NCBI GenBank assembly: GCA_034414555.1
Contig: DAOUMA010000008.1
Location: 62,001-126,000 of the forward strand
Reading direction: 5' to 3'
Length of the DNA stretch: 64,000 bases
DNA from: CG2-30-46-19 sp034414555
Lineage (GTDB): Bacteria; Chloroflexota; Dehalococcoidia; GIF9; AB-539-J10
A program made the position numbers and the translations under genes. The notes below the pieces were generated by a model that saw nothing but the letters and a program-made list of their open reading frames with translations, made no database searches and had not been told where the DNA came from. Shown piece by piece: positions 34,613-42,958 of this stretch; position 1 is the stretch's first letter; every line of letters starts with the position of its first letter.

Positions 34613-34929
34613 TCTTCCTTCTCTATCTGCTGAACATGCCTAGGGCAATTGGTTGTCACTACACTTTTCGGCGCTTTGATTAGCGTGACCTGATAATTCC
34701 CGGTCGCATGGCACAGAAGCCTGAAATGTGCAATTGATGGTTTTGGAGTTCCTATTCTCATTGACTGGTCAGACTCAACATGATAGAGTCCAAACGAAGA
34801 GCTCGAGGAAAGGAGAAAAAATATATCGTGGCATACTTTTTTGCCGACATCTTCCTAGCCAATGGTGTGCCCACTTCGTGCACCGCATATCTGGATTGAG
34901 TATAACTGTCAAGTTCAGGGCTTGAGCTA
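34613..34929. other. 317-bp intergenic region
   Basis: Between the toxin and DedA genes. No credible gene; a weak TATAAC box lies about 30 bp before DedA. Confidence 0.45.
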
Positions 34930-35547
34930 ATGGAACAACTAATACTGGATTTTATCCGCCATGTCTATCAGGTCATCGGCTGGCCTGGCGTGGTGTTACT
35001 GATGACTATAGAGAGTGCCTGCATCCCATTGCCCAGCGAAATCATCATGCCGCTTAGCGGATGGATGCTGATTGCAGACAGGGGACTGGGGGTAGGATAT
35101 ATCGTTTTGGCTGGCTTCTGCGGTGCTGTTGGCAATGTTGTCGGTTCAGTGATCGCCTACTGGGTAGGCGCCTGGGGTGGTCGTCCCTTTCTCAATCGCT
35201 ACGGGAAATACCTCCTCATCTCGCGACATGACATTGAGCTAGCTGACCGCTGGTTTGATAGATACGGTGACCGAATAATGTTCTTCTCGCGGCTCCTCCC
35301 GGTAGTCCGCACCTTCATCAGTTTCCCCGCTGGAATAGCCAGGATGAATATGGGTAGGTTCCTACTCTACTCGTTCCTCGGCTCTCTCCTTTGGTCTACC
35401 GGTCTGGCATACGGCGGTTACATTCTGGGGCAGAACTGGGAACACATCCGCGAGGTGATTCGGCCTTTCGATATCCCTATCCTGGTCGTATTCCTGGTCC
35501 TGGTTGTCATCTTCATCTCGCGGCGACTTAAGAGGCCATCACCTTAG
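34930..35547 (+). CDS. DedA-family membrane protein
   Basis: 205 residues. Family motifs: IESACIPLPSEIIMPLSGW at about 27-45, GxxxGxxxGY-type segment GAVGNVVGSVIAYWVGAWGG, and FFSRLLPVVRTFISFPAGIARM with the conserved Arg. DedA proteins are implicated in flipping undecaprenyl phosphate or phospholipids and in proton homeostasis. Five or six membrane segments. Alone in its transcript. Confidence 0.9.
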   Translation: MEQLILDFIRHVYQVIGWPGVVLLMTIESACIPLPSEIIMPLSGWMLIADRGLGVGYIVLAGFCGAVGNVVGSVIAYWVGAWGGRPFLNRYGKYLLISRHDIELADRWFDRYGDRIMFFSRLLPVVRTFISFPAGIARMNMGRFLLYSFLGSLLWSTGLAYGGYILGQNWEHIREVIRPFDIPILVVFLVLVVIFISRRLKRPSP

Positions 35548-36014
35548 CCGCGGGACCCGAACAAGATTACACATATAACCTCATCACACAGGTGAGACCA
35601 AATTGATCTCCCTGTTGTTCCAGGCCGATCACCAACGACAAGAGGCTCCTGGTGAGGCAGATTGCTAGGATTAAGAGTTGCTCAACAACGTTGTCTACAC
35701 TTTCTGGAGAAGCAGGTGTTCACCATAAAGCCGCTACTTATCTTAGCCCTCGGGAAGATAGCCACAGAATCTTGCCCGCAGATCAAAGGTGAGAGGGTAC
35801 CCTCTAAGTTCAAGCTCAAGGATTCGGTGGCAAGCCAAACAGCGTGGCTTGACTATGGCCGCTGATGGCAATGACCATAGGGGGTTGGGAACGCCTGGCA
35901 CTATCAGCCTTCAACGTAACCAACGCCGTGGCAGACAGGGCGATAACACTTTTTCTATTGCCATCAGAATATGAACTGCATAAAATAGAGCTCTTGCGGA
36001 GTGATTAACGAGTT
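35548..36014. other. 467-bp intergenic region with a duplicated 26-bp sequence
   Basis: Contains 35908-35933, identical to 40953-40978. On the minus strand both encode VCHGVGYVEG followed by a stop, suggesting this is the tail of a lost small zinc-knuckle gene. No intact gene is seen. Confidence 0.5.
35908..35933. repeat. 26-bp repeat, copy 1
   Basis: Identical over 26 bp to 40953-40978; begins CCTTCAACGTAACC and ends GCCGTGGCA. Confidence 0.75.
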
Positions 36015-36857
36015 GTGACAGTTAAAATCGTAACTGATAGTGTTGCTGATTTACCACCTGATGTGGTTAAAGAGCTAGGCATTACGGTGATTCCCCTACT
36101 TGTTCGCTTCGGAGAAAAGGTCTACCGCGACGGTGTTGACCTGACTGCTGAGCAGTTCTACAAGAAGCTGAAGCAGAGCAAGGTCCTTCCAGGGACTTCA
36201 GTACCATCACCGGCGACCTTTGCTACGGCATATGATAAGCTGGCTGAAGACACGGATAAAATCCTGGCTATCATTCTCAGCTCTAAGCTCAGCGGCACCT
36301 ATGAGGTAGCGCAACAGAGCGTTGGCCTAATGAACAAGAAATGCAGGGTAGAAGTGATTGACTCAGAATGGGCTGCTATGACAGAGGGATTCATAGTCAT
36401 GAAGGCAGCTAAAGCGGCTCAGGCTGGCGCCAGCCTTGACGAAGTGATAGCGATAACTCGAAAGACTATTCCCCGTGTGGATTTTCTATGCACCTTCGAT
36501 ACTCTGGAATATCTCCGGAGAGGTGGGCGTATCGGTAAGGCTCAAACATTTCTAGGGTCAGTACTCAGGGTGAATCCTCTAATCACCCTGAGGGATGGTG
36601 TGGTTGAACCAGCAGGCAGAGCACACTTTCGCGCTAAAGCGATAGAGCGTCTATATAGCTTCGCTACGAGCTATTCCTCCATCGAGGAAATGGCTGTAGA
36701 AGACACTGCTTGCCCCGACGAAGCGGAGACACTTGTTAAGCGACTTAGCGCTAAATTTCCCAAAGAGCGTATCTATCGGTCAAAAATGACCCCGGCAATC
36801 GGCACACATACCGGTCCTGGCCTCCTGCTGGTAGCTATATTAGGAGATAAAAAGTAG
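36015..36857 (+). CDS. DegV-family fatty-acid-binding protein
   Basis: 280 residues with the two-domain DegV fold. Motifs: KIVTDSVADLPPDVVKELGI at the start, the ligand-loop PGTSVPSPATF, SSKLSGTYEVA, and GTHTGPGLLLVAILGDK at the C terminus. DegV/FakB proteins hold an acyl chain for fatty acid kinase FakA; no fakA is in the window. GTG start at 36015; the nearest GGAG is about 14 nt upstream. Confidence 0.92.
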   Translation: MTVKIVTDSVADLPPDVVKELGITVIPLLVRFGEKVYRDGVDLTAEQFYKKLKQSKVLPGTSVPSPATFATAYDKLAEDTDKILAIILSSKLSGTYEVAQQSVGLMNKKCRVEVIDSEWAAMTEGFIVMKAAKAAQAGASLDEVIAITRKTIPRVDFLCTFDTLEYLRRGGRIGKAQTFLGSVLRVNPLITLRDGVVEPAGRAHFRAKAIERLYSFATSYSSIEEMAVEDTACPDEAETLVKRLSAKFPKERIYRSKMTPAIGTHTGPGLLLVAILGDKK

Positions 36858-36985
36858 CTGTGCAACCGAATGGATGGAACATCAATCTTCCATTTACGGA
36901 GAGCGTTTCCGCATTTTGGCATTGTACCTATCTGCCCAGAACTGAAGAAAATAAGATTAAAACCTGATTCCGAGGAAAGTTGAGT

Positions 36986-37552
36986 ATGAATGAACCTATT
37001 GATGCAAATCAGGCAGTCAACCCCATTCGCTACGAGCTAGCTATCACGGCAGCGGAAGCGAGACTCGGAACTAAAAAGATATTGTCAAGGCGTGGCAAAA
37101 AGCTGGAGGTAGATATCCCGGCTGGAGTAATAGCAGGCAGCACAATAAAATTAACTAACGCTCTCCAGTTAACCGATGGTCAGCCTGGAGATATTCTAAT
37201 TCAAATCAAGGTCAAAGATGAGAAAGTGGCAGCCAGAGTCATTGAAGTTAATGACGGCAATTTTGAACATGAGGTGTTAAGATGCAAGACGCCCGTCGTA
37301 GTAGATTTCTGGGCACCATGGTGCGGCCCGTGTCGAATGATTGCTCCGATAACTGAAAGGCTAGCAGAGGAGTATCAAGGTCGGGTCAAATTCTGTAAGT
37401 TTAATGTAGATGAGAATCCTCTGGCGGCAGCGAAATACCAGGTTATGAGTATACCGCTGTTGCTATTTTTCAAAGATGGCAAGGTGAATGAACAAATTGT
37501 TGGCGCAGTTTCCGAGTCTGCGGTTCGATCAAAAATAGAAGCAGTACTTTGA
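36986..37552 (+). CDS. DnaJ C-terminal-like domain fused to thioredoxin
   Basis: 188 residues. Residues 12-75 (YELAITAAEARLGTKKIL ... DIPAGVIAGSTIKL ... PGDILIQIKVK) resemble the substrate-binding C-terminal domain II of DnaJ. Residues about 85-188 are a thioredoxin with FWAPWCGPCRMIAP and the cis-Pro loop SIPLLLFF. A chaperone-type peptide grip joined to a disulfide reductase would suit reduction of misfolded proteins. GAGGA is 9 nt before the ATG; a TTG two codons earlier is possible. Cytosolic, no signal peptide. Confidence 0.85.
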   Translation: MNEPIDANQAVNPIRYELAITAAEARLGTKKILSRRGKKLEVDIPAGVIAGSTIKLTNALQLTDGQPGDILIQIKVKDEKVAARVIEVNDGNFEHEVLRCKTPVVVDFWAPWCGPCRMIAPITERLAEEYQGRVKFCKFNVDENPLAAAKYQVMSIPLLLFFKDGKVNEQIVGAVSESAVRSKIEAVL

Positions 37553-37880
37553 TATTAGCAGGCTCCTCGGGAGACAAACATTGCATCGATAGACAGGGAA
37601 GTTCCAGGCTACTTTCTTGCAGTGGTATAATAAGTCTGACACCCGAATCAAGGTAATTTACTGAGCATATACCAATAGGGACCAGGCATGCTATGAAATT
37701 GCTCAGTATTTCAACGTGGAGATGGCCATAACAGAATCCACGATTAAATCGCGGTTTGCGGGCGAGATTTTAGAAAGAATATAGAACGACATGGAGAACA
37801 TAGGGCTCGGTGGTATGTCTAGAGGCGAAATTTCAAAGCATTTGCGAGAAGGAAAAATTTGAACACGGAAGGAACGCAGC
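37553..37880. other. 328-bp intergenic region
   Basis: Contains short plus-strand open stretches (for example ITESTIKSRFAGEILERI before a stop near 37784) that look like decayed coding sequence, but no family is recognised and no complete gene is present. Confidence 0.4.
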
Positions 37881-39059
37881 ATGCCTGAATGGATGAAAAT
37901 GGTTGGTGAACTTGGTCCTGAGAAAATCATCCATGTTTATGACCCTGCTGCTGGGATGAAAGCTGTTGTTGTTATTGACACTGCATCACTAGCCGGGTCA
38001 GCAGGCGGCACCCGCATGCTTCCAGATATAACTACGCAAGAAATATTCTGGCTTGCCAGGACGATGACATACAAGTTCGCCATCCTTGATATCCCAGTAG
38101 GTGGTGCCAAGGCAGGCATATGGGCTGACCCCATCACGAGTGGGGCGCCGCGAGAAGCTATTCTGAGAGCCTTTGGGAATGCGGTGAAGCCATTGCTTAC
38201 AGCAGGAGTAATTCTAGGAGCCGACATGGGCACTGATGCCAGAGATGTAGCAACCATCTACGAAGGGGCTGGCGTCCCCTCGGGAAGCACGGGTCTGGCG
38301 CGGCAAGAAAAGGATGGGGAACCGCTTGAGGATCATGCCACAGGCTATGGGGTTGTTGTAGCTGCTGAGGCAGCCTGTGACTTTGCCGGCATGAAGCTTA
38401 AGGGGGCTACTGTAGCCATTGAGGGCTTTGGCAAGGTGGGTGGTGGCGTGGCACGCTATATGACTGAGGCAGGTGCTAAAGTAGTGGCAATATCAACCAT
38501 ACATGGGACAGCGTATAACAGGGAAGGGCTTGACATTAAAAAGCTTCTGGAGGCACGTAAGAAATCCGGGGATAAAGCTGTAGAGGAATATGAAAATGCC
38601 CAACACATCGATAGGGAAGCACTATATTCCCTTCCCGTTGATATTCTTGTCCCGGGTGCACGCCCTTACGTGATCGACAAGAATAACGCCAGTCAGGTTC
38701 AGGCTAAAGTCATCTCCAGCGTCGCCAACATACCCATCACTGATGAGGCGCAAGAGATGCTGTTCAAGCGAGGAATATATTCAGTCCCTGATTTTATTTC
38801 CAATGCTGGTGGGGTTGTGCTTGGGGTGGTTGATGTCCTCGGAGGCACAAGCGACAATGTCTTCAAGTCCTTGAGGGAACTCCTCGGCCCGCTAACCCAC
38901 AACATACTTGCTGACGCCCGCAAGGAAGGAATCAACCCTCGGAGTTTAGCCGTAAGAAGAACCACCCAGAAGGTGCTAGAAGCACGAACGCAAAAGGAGC
39001 CAGCACCATCTTGGGAGGAGTTGCTCAAACTTGGTAGACAGCGCCTCAAGATGTGGTAA
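37881..39059 (+). CDS. Glu/Leu/Phe/Val dehydrogenase family protein
   Basis: 392 residues. Catalytic Lys in LDIPVGGAKAGI (about 73-84), the LGADMGTDARDVATIY segment with its Asp, and the NAD(P) Rossmann motif VAIEGFGKVGGGVARY (about 183-198). Closest to glutamate dehydrogenase: oxidative deamination or the reverse. It is slightly shorter than the usual 415-420. It gives the cell a second route between ammonium and glutamate besides glutamate synthase. The substrate specificity cannot be fixed from motifs alone. Confidence 0.9.
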   Translation: MPEWMKMVGELGPEKIIHVYDPAAGMKAVVVIDTASLAGSAGGTRMLPDITTQEIFWLARTMTYKFAILDIPVGGAKAGIWADPITSGAPREAILRAFGNAVKPLLTAGVILGADMGTDARDVATIYEGAGVPSGSTGLARQEKDGEPLEDHATGYGVVVAAEAACDFAGMKLKGATVAIEGFGKVGGGVARYMTEAGAKVVAISTIHGTAYNREGLDIKKLLEARKKSGDKAVEEYENAQHIDREALYSLPVDILVPGARPYVIDKNNASQVQAKVISSVANIPITDEAQEMLFKRGIYSVPDFISNAGGVVLGVVDVLGGTSDNVFKSLRELLGPLTHNILADARKEGINPRSLAVRRTTQKVLEARTQKEPAPSWEELLKLGRQRLKMW

Positions 39060-39071
39060 GCATTTATAGAA

Positions 39072-39641
39072 AATGAGGTAGGTATAGCAACAGCGATAAA
39101 GGACGAGCTCTGTAGCCCGAGGGAGAAAGTTTCTCACTTTGCCCAGCAGAACATTGCTCACCGTAGTGACCTTCACACCAGCAATGAGTTTCCTTATGAC
39201 ATCTGGCACAAGATGTCTCAGGAGAAGCTTCTGGGAGTTGGAATTCCACAGGAATATGGGGGGATGGGAGGCAACTGTCTTTCCATAGCGGTAGCCGGAG
39301 AAGCAATGGTACGGCGAGGACACAGCATGGGACTTGCTGTGTCATGGCTAATGCATGAGCTTATTTCCCGTTTTGTGATACTGAAGTTTGGAGACTCACG
39401 GCAGAAAAATAAATATTTACCTGAGTTCGCAAACGGCGAGCTCATAGCTTCTTTTGCCATTTCAGAACCGGGTGGAGGAGCTCATCCTAAATATTTGAAA
39501 ACAGTTGCTCATGAAGAGGGTAATGGTTATGTGTTGAGCGGGGAGAAATACTACCTGACAGTCGTTATCGCGGGTGCTATAATCTCAATGAAAATAGCGA
39601 GTCAGGCAAAGCCTGAGTTTGTCTATATCGCCCGCTGTTAG
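39072..39641 (+). pseudogene. Truncated acyl-CoA dehydrogenase
   Basis: N-terminal part of an acyl-CoA dehydrogenase: WHKMSQEKLLGVGIPQEYGG, then FANGELIASFAISEPGGG and GYVLSGEKYYLT. The frame is open upstream to 39060 without a start codon. After about residue 160 the sequence changes at 39556 into a promoter-like segment (TGCTATAAT) nearly identical to 32444-32475 and stops; the remaining 220 or so residues are missing. Confidence 0.8.
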
Positions 39642-39699
39642 CTGAAATTCGCCCGCCACGTATTTTCTGTAAAGGGACGGCAGGAAGGAGGTGATGTCT

Positions 39700-39762
39700 A
39701 TGCCAAACCAAAACTGGCCTCTTCACCCGCAGGAAGCGAAGGGGTTGTTTCGTTTTAGTTAA
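39700..39762 (+). CDS. Possible 20-residue peptide with a perfect ribosome site
   Basis: AAGGAGGTGAT, fully complementary to the 16S 3' end, lies before ATG and a 20-codon frame (MPNQNWPLHPQEAKGLFRFS). It may be the first exon-like scrap of a lost gene. No family known. Confidence 0.25.
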   Translation: MPNQNWPLHPQEAKGLFRFS

Positions 39763-39808
39763 ACAGCCCGATATAGTTAATTGAATTTAATCTATCAGGA
39801 GGTGCTAC

Positions 39809-40747
39809 ATGATGAGTGGATTGAATTTGCGAGAAGCAGACAAACTGGAAGTTACAGTCTTGGTAGACAATTACACCGATGCACTCTTGCTCCAGGGCAC
39901 AGACGTCGTCAAGCGGCCACTGATTCCTCCTCCCAAGCTGCTCCGGGCAGAACATGGATTATCATGTCTCCTCAAAGTCTACGCCGGCACAGAGGAACAT
40001 CTAGTGCTGTTCGACGCAGCGGTATCACCGACCTGTTTCTTTCACAATGCAGACCTTCTACAGGTAGACTTGAGCAAAGTTGAGTCTGCGGCTCTGAGCC
40101 ACGGTCATTTCGACCATTTTGGAACTATGGTAGAATTTCTAAATAGGGCTACAAAAGGAATACCTCTTGTCCTCCATCCGGACGCTTTTCTTCAGCGCCG
40201 TATCAATGTCCCCGGTGTCGGACATGCAGATTTTCCTACGTTGGATGAGACAGCGTTAAAGAAAACGGGAACAGCGCTTCACAAAATCAAGGAGGCTTCT
40301 ACACTGGCGTCAGACCTCATCCTGGTTTTGGGAGAAGTGGAGCGAGTAACCGATTTCGAGAAGGGCTTTCCCTGGGTTGAAGCGAAAATTGATGACGAGT
40401 GGGTAGTGGACCCTTTTCATGATGACCAGGGGGTAGCGGTCAAGGTGAAGGACAAAGGACTGGCAGTCATTGGTGGATGTTCTCACGCCGGCATCATCAA
40501 TACGGTCAAATATGCCCAGAAAGTTGCACAAGCGGACAAGGTCCATGCAGTGCTGGGCGGGTTTCACCTCACCGGGCCGATTTTTGAGCCAATCATCGGG
40601 CCAACTATCGAAGAGATGAAGAAGATAGAGCCGGATTTCGTTGCGCCCATGCATTGCACCGGGTGGAAAGCTATCACTCAATTTGCCGAAGAGATGCCGG
40701 AGCAGTTCCTCCTTAATACCGTAGGCACAACCTATGTCTTCCAATAA
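39809..40747 (+). CDS. MBL-fold metallohydrolase, DHPS-like
   Basis: 312 residues. Metal motif SHGHFDHFG (HxHxDH) near residues 93-101, VIGGCSHAGIINT near 225 and LGGFHLTG near 250. This combination marks the dihydropteroate-synthase-like subgroup of metallo-beta-lactamase proteins, described in methanogens as making a methanopterin precursor and widespread in bacteria with unknown role. AGGAGG is 6 nt before the ATG. Confidence 0.85.
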   Translation: MMSGLNLREADKLEVTVLVDNYTDALLLQGTDVVKRPLIPPPKLLRAEHGLSCLLKVYAGTEEHLVLFDAAVSPTCFFHNADLLQVDLSKVESAALSHGHFDHFGTMVEFLNRATKGIPLVLHPDAFLQRRINVPGVGHADFPTLDETALKKTGTALHKIKEASTLASDLILVLGEVERVTDFEKGFPWVEAKIDDEWVVDPFHDDQGVAVKVKDKGLAVIGGCSHAGIINTVKYAQKVAQADKVHAVLGGFHLTGPIFEPIIGPTIEEMKKIEPDFVAPMHCTGWKAITQFAEEMPEQFLLNTVGTTYVFQ

Positions 40748-40839
40748 CCCTGATAACCTGTCTAAGTAATTCAAGTGAAATTCAGTTGATAAGGGTGAGG
40801 CGATATTCTTGATAAAAATCACGATAGGAGGCGTTGAAT

Positions 40840-40947
40840 ATGGCATTTAAATCAGCGTTTGTTGCCATGCCCCTGATGCAGATTTGGAAAAGCACAGGTG
40901 CGTAATTGAAACGTCCAACTACAAGGGATTCAGCAAGATTCCCCACC
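40840..40947 (+). pseudogene. Frameshifted fragment, probably DUF6506-like
   Basis: GGAGG then ATG opens MAFKSAFVAM; a frame change restores APDADLEKHRCVIETSNYKG, which together resemble the N terminus of the DUF6506 family (about 110 residues). The rest is missing and the 26-bp repeat follows directly. Family name from memory of the motif. Confidence 0.5.
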
Positions 40948-40948
40948 A

Positions 40949-41083
40949 TCAACCTTCAACGTAACCAACGCCGTGGCAAACGGGGCACTCGTCATTCTGG
41001 CGAATTCCAATAGCGCCTTTCAGAAACGGCGGTAAGTCTTTTCTGGGCACTTCCCCTTGGCATTTATAGAGGAGTCCCAGCAT
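40949..41083 (-). CDS. Possible 44-residue Cys-rich protein
   Basis: Minus-strand frame beginning MLGLLYKCQGEVPRKDLPPF and ending DECPVCHGVGYVEG. The CPVCHG knuckle and the first Cys could bind zinc. The last 10 codons are repeated at 35908-35933, arguing for a real family. No ribosome site is seen and the frame stays open upstream, so it may be only the tail of a broken gene. Confidence 0.35.
   Translation of the reverse strand: MLGLLYKCQGEVPRKDLPPFLKGAIGIRQNDECPVCHGVGYVEG
40953..40978. repeat. 26-bp repeat, copy 2
   Basis: Identical to 35908-35933; see that entry. Confidence 0.75.
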
Positions 41084-41164
41084 TTCGATGGCATAAAGGC
41101 TACCTATGATGGGTCAAAATATGCTTTAATGTGGGGAAGTATTAACTTTAAAGGAGCGGATTGG

Positions 41165-41836
41165 ATGGACAAAATAGAATTGAAGGTTACCAAGCGGGAC
41201 ATTCTGGGCAAAAAAGTCAGGTTTTTACGCCGACAAGGGGTTACCCCGGTGCATCTTTTTGGGCATGGTATCGAATCAATGGCGCTGCAATGCGATACTG
41301 CCAAGCTTCGGCAAATATTAGCTAAAGCAGGGGAAGCCAAGCTTATTGATGTCAAACTCGGTAGCGAAAAGAGGCCAAGGAGCGTTTTAGTCCGTGAAAT
41401 TCAGGTAGACTTGCCAAGACACGAATTGCTCCATGTAGATTTTTATCAGGTAAGAATGGCGGAGGCAATAAAGGTGGAAGTTCCTATTACCTTGGTTGGG
41501 GAAGCGCCAGCCTTGAAAGTGAGGGAGAATACCCTGGTGCAGGAGCTCGATACTTTGACCGTTGAGTGCCTCCCAGCAAATATTCCTACCAGTATAGAAC
41601 TGGACATCAGTTCCCTCACCGAGTCAGGCCAGGTGCTGCGGGTGAAGGACATTGAACTGGAGAAAGGGGTTACTGTCCTTAACGACCCAGAGGTGGTGGT
41701 GGCGATGATTAGTGTACAACGGGTAGAGGAGGTAGTAGCAGAGAAGGTGGTAGCCGAAGAGGTGGCAGCAGAAGAGGAGGTTGAAGAAGCCCCGGAGGAA
41801 GCTCCGCCGCCTGAAGGGAAGTCTAAGGAAGAATAA
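41165..41836 (+). CDS. rplY: 50S ribosomal protein L25, long Ctc form
   Basis: 223 residues from the ATG at 41165, chosen because AAGGAG is 8 nt upstream and the family start MDKIELKVTKRDILGKK follows; an earlier ATG at 41057 adds 36 unrelated residues. N-terminal 5S-rRNA-binding domain (about 1-90), the Ctc beta domain (about 95-185), and an acidic tail of Glu, Ala and Pro. Part of the large subunit. Followed after 1 bp by the nitronate monooxygenase-like gene. Confidence 0.93.
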   Translation: MDKIELKVTKRDILGKKVRFLRRQGVTPVHLFGHGIESMALQCDTAKLRQILAKAGEAKLIDVKLGSEKRPRSVLVREIQVDLPRHELLHVDFYQVRMAEAIKVEVPITLVGEAPALKVRENTLVQELDTLTVECLPANIPTSIELDISSLTESGQVLRVKDIELEKGVTVLNDPEVVVAMISVQRVEEVVAEKVVAEEVAAEEEVEEAPEEAPPPEGKSKEE

Positions 41837-41837
41837 T

Positions 41838-42920
41838 GTGATAAAGACGAAGCTCTGTGAGTTACTGGGGATAAAATATCCCCTGATACAAGCAGGCATG
41901 GGACCATTTCAAACGCAGAAGCTAGCTCAAGCAGTGGCAAATGCCGGGGCACTCGGGATTATCAGCACAAGCGGCATCATTTTCGGTAGTTTAGGAGTGG
42001 ATTTAGGTCCTCTCACCACAGAAAGAGGTGACCCATACGATGTGGTAACAAAATACATCCGCGAGGTGGGTAAAGGCACTAAAAAGGGAGCGACCTTTGG
42101 GATAAACGTTATGGTGTCCGCTGAGCTTAGCACGCCAGCAAGGGAGTTTGTCCGGGCGGCGGTCAATGCGCGGGACGAGGATGCGGATATAAGGGAAGGA
42201 CTCAAGGTGATAATCACTTCAGCCGGAGACCCTTTGCCCTGGACCGATGTGATAAAGCCCAGCGGGCTCAAATGGTTTCACGTGGTTCCTTCAGTTCGTC
42301 ACGCTAAAAGGGCTGAAAAAGCCGGTGTAGATGCGGTAATCGCTTCAGGGCATGAGGGGGGAGGTCATGTAGCCTGGGAGCCAGTCCATACCATGGCCAT
42401 TCTTCCTTCAGTGGTCAATGCCGTGGGTGTTCCGGTAATCGGTGCCGGTGGATTTTGTGATGGCGCAACGCTCGCTGCAGCTCTTGCTTTAGGAGCCGTA
42501 GGGATTCAGATGGGCACCAGATTTATTGGCACAAAAGAGGCCGATACGTGTTTTGGGGACATATGGAAGAATCGGCTGTTAAAAACCGATGAGAGAAGCA
42601 CGATAGTAGCCAGAGGTTTTGTTGGTCCTCTACGGTATCTGAGAAATGAGGCATCTGTTCAACTTGCCAGACTTACGGTTGAGAAAGTTCCCAATTTGTT
42701 TGTCGGTCAACCCGATATAACCCTGGACCAGACTCTTCTTGCCACAGAAATGGAAGGGCATAGGGCCTTGGCGGGAGAAGATGATGAGAAGGCACTTTTT
42801 TATGGAGGTGAGGTGGCAGGAAGAATACAGGATATCCCGAGTGTGAAAGAACTTGTAGAAAGAATAGCGGAGGAAGCGGAGAAGATAATAAAGGAGTTAC
42901 CCGGCAAGGTTATCGTTTAG
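41838..42920 (+). CDS. Nitronate monooxygenase / 2-nitropropane dioxygenase-like FMN enzyme
   Basis: 360 residues from the GTG at 41838 (AAGGAAG upstream; the frame is open into L25, which I reject). NMO/FabK-type TIM barrel: YPLIQAGMGPFQTQKLAQAV, the His-containing SGHEGGGHVAWEP and the FMN-phosphate site PVIGAGGFCDG ... LGAVGIQMGTRFIGTKE. The class oxidises nitronates or acts as enoyl-ACP reductase; in an anaerobe the physiological reaction is unclear. Confidence 0.88.
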   Translation: MIKTKLCELLGIKYPLIQAGMGPFQTQKLAQAVANAGALGIISTSGIIFGSLGVDLGPLTTERGDPYDVVTKYIREVGKGTKKGATFGINVMVSAELSTPAREFVRAAVNARDEDADIREGLKVIITSAGDPLPWTDVIKPSGLKWFHVVPSVRHAKRAEKAGVDAVIASGHEGGGHVAWEPVHTMAILPSVVNAVGVPVIGAGGFCDGATLAAALALGAVGIQMGTRFIGTKEADTCFGDIWKNRLLKTDERSTIVARGFVGPLRYLRNEASVQLARLTVEKVPNLFVGQPDITLDQTLLATEMEGHRALAGEDDEKALFYGGEVAGRIQDIPSVKELVERIAEEAEKIIKELPGKVIV

Positions 42921-42935
42921 GGGGCAATGATTGGG

Positions 42936-42958
42936 TAAGGTCTCCCTTAGTCTTTTTT
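42936..42958 (+). terminator. Weak intrinsic terminator
   Basis: TAAGG-TCTC-CCTTA hairpin followed by GTCTTTTTT. The T-run overlaps the last codons of the convergent gene. Confidence 0.35.
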
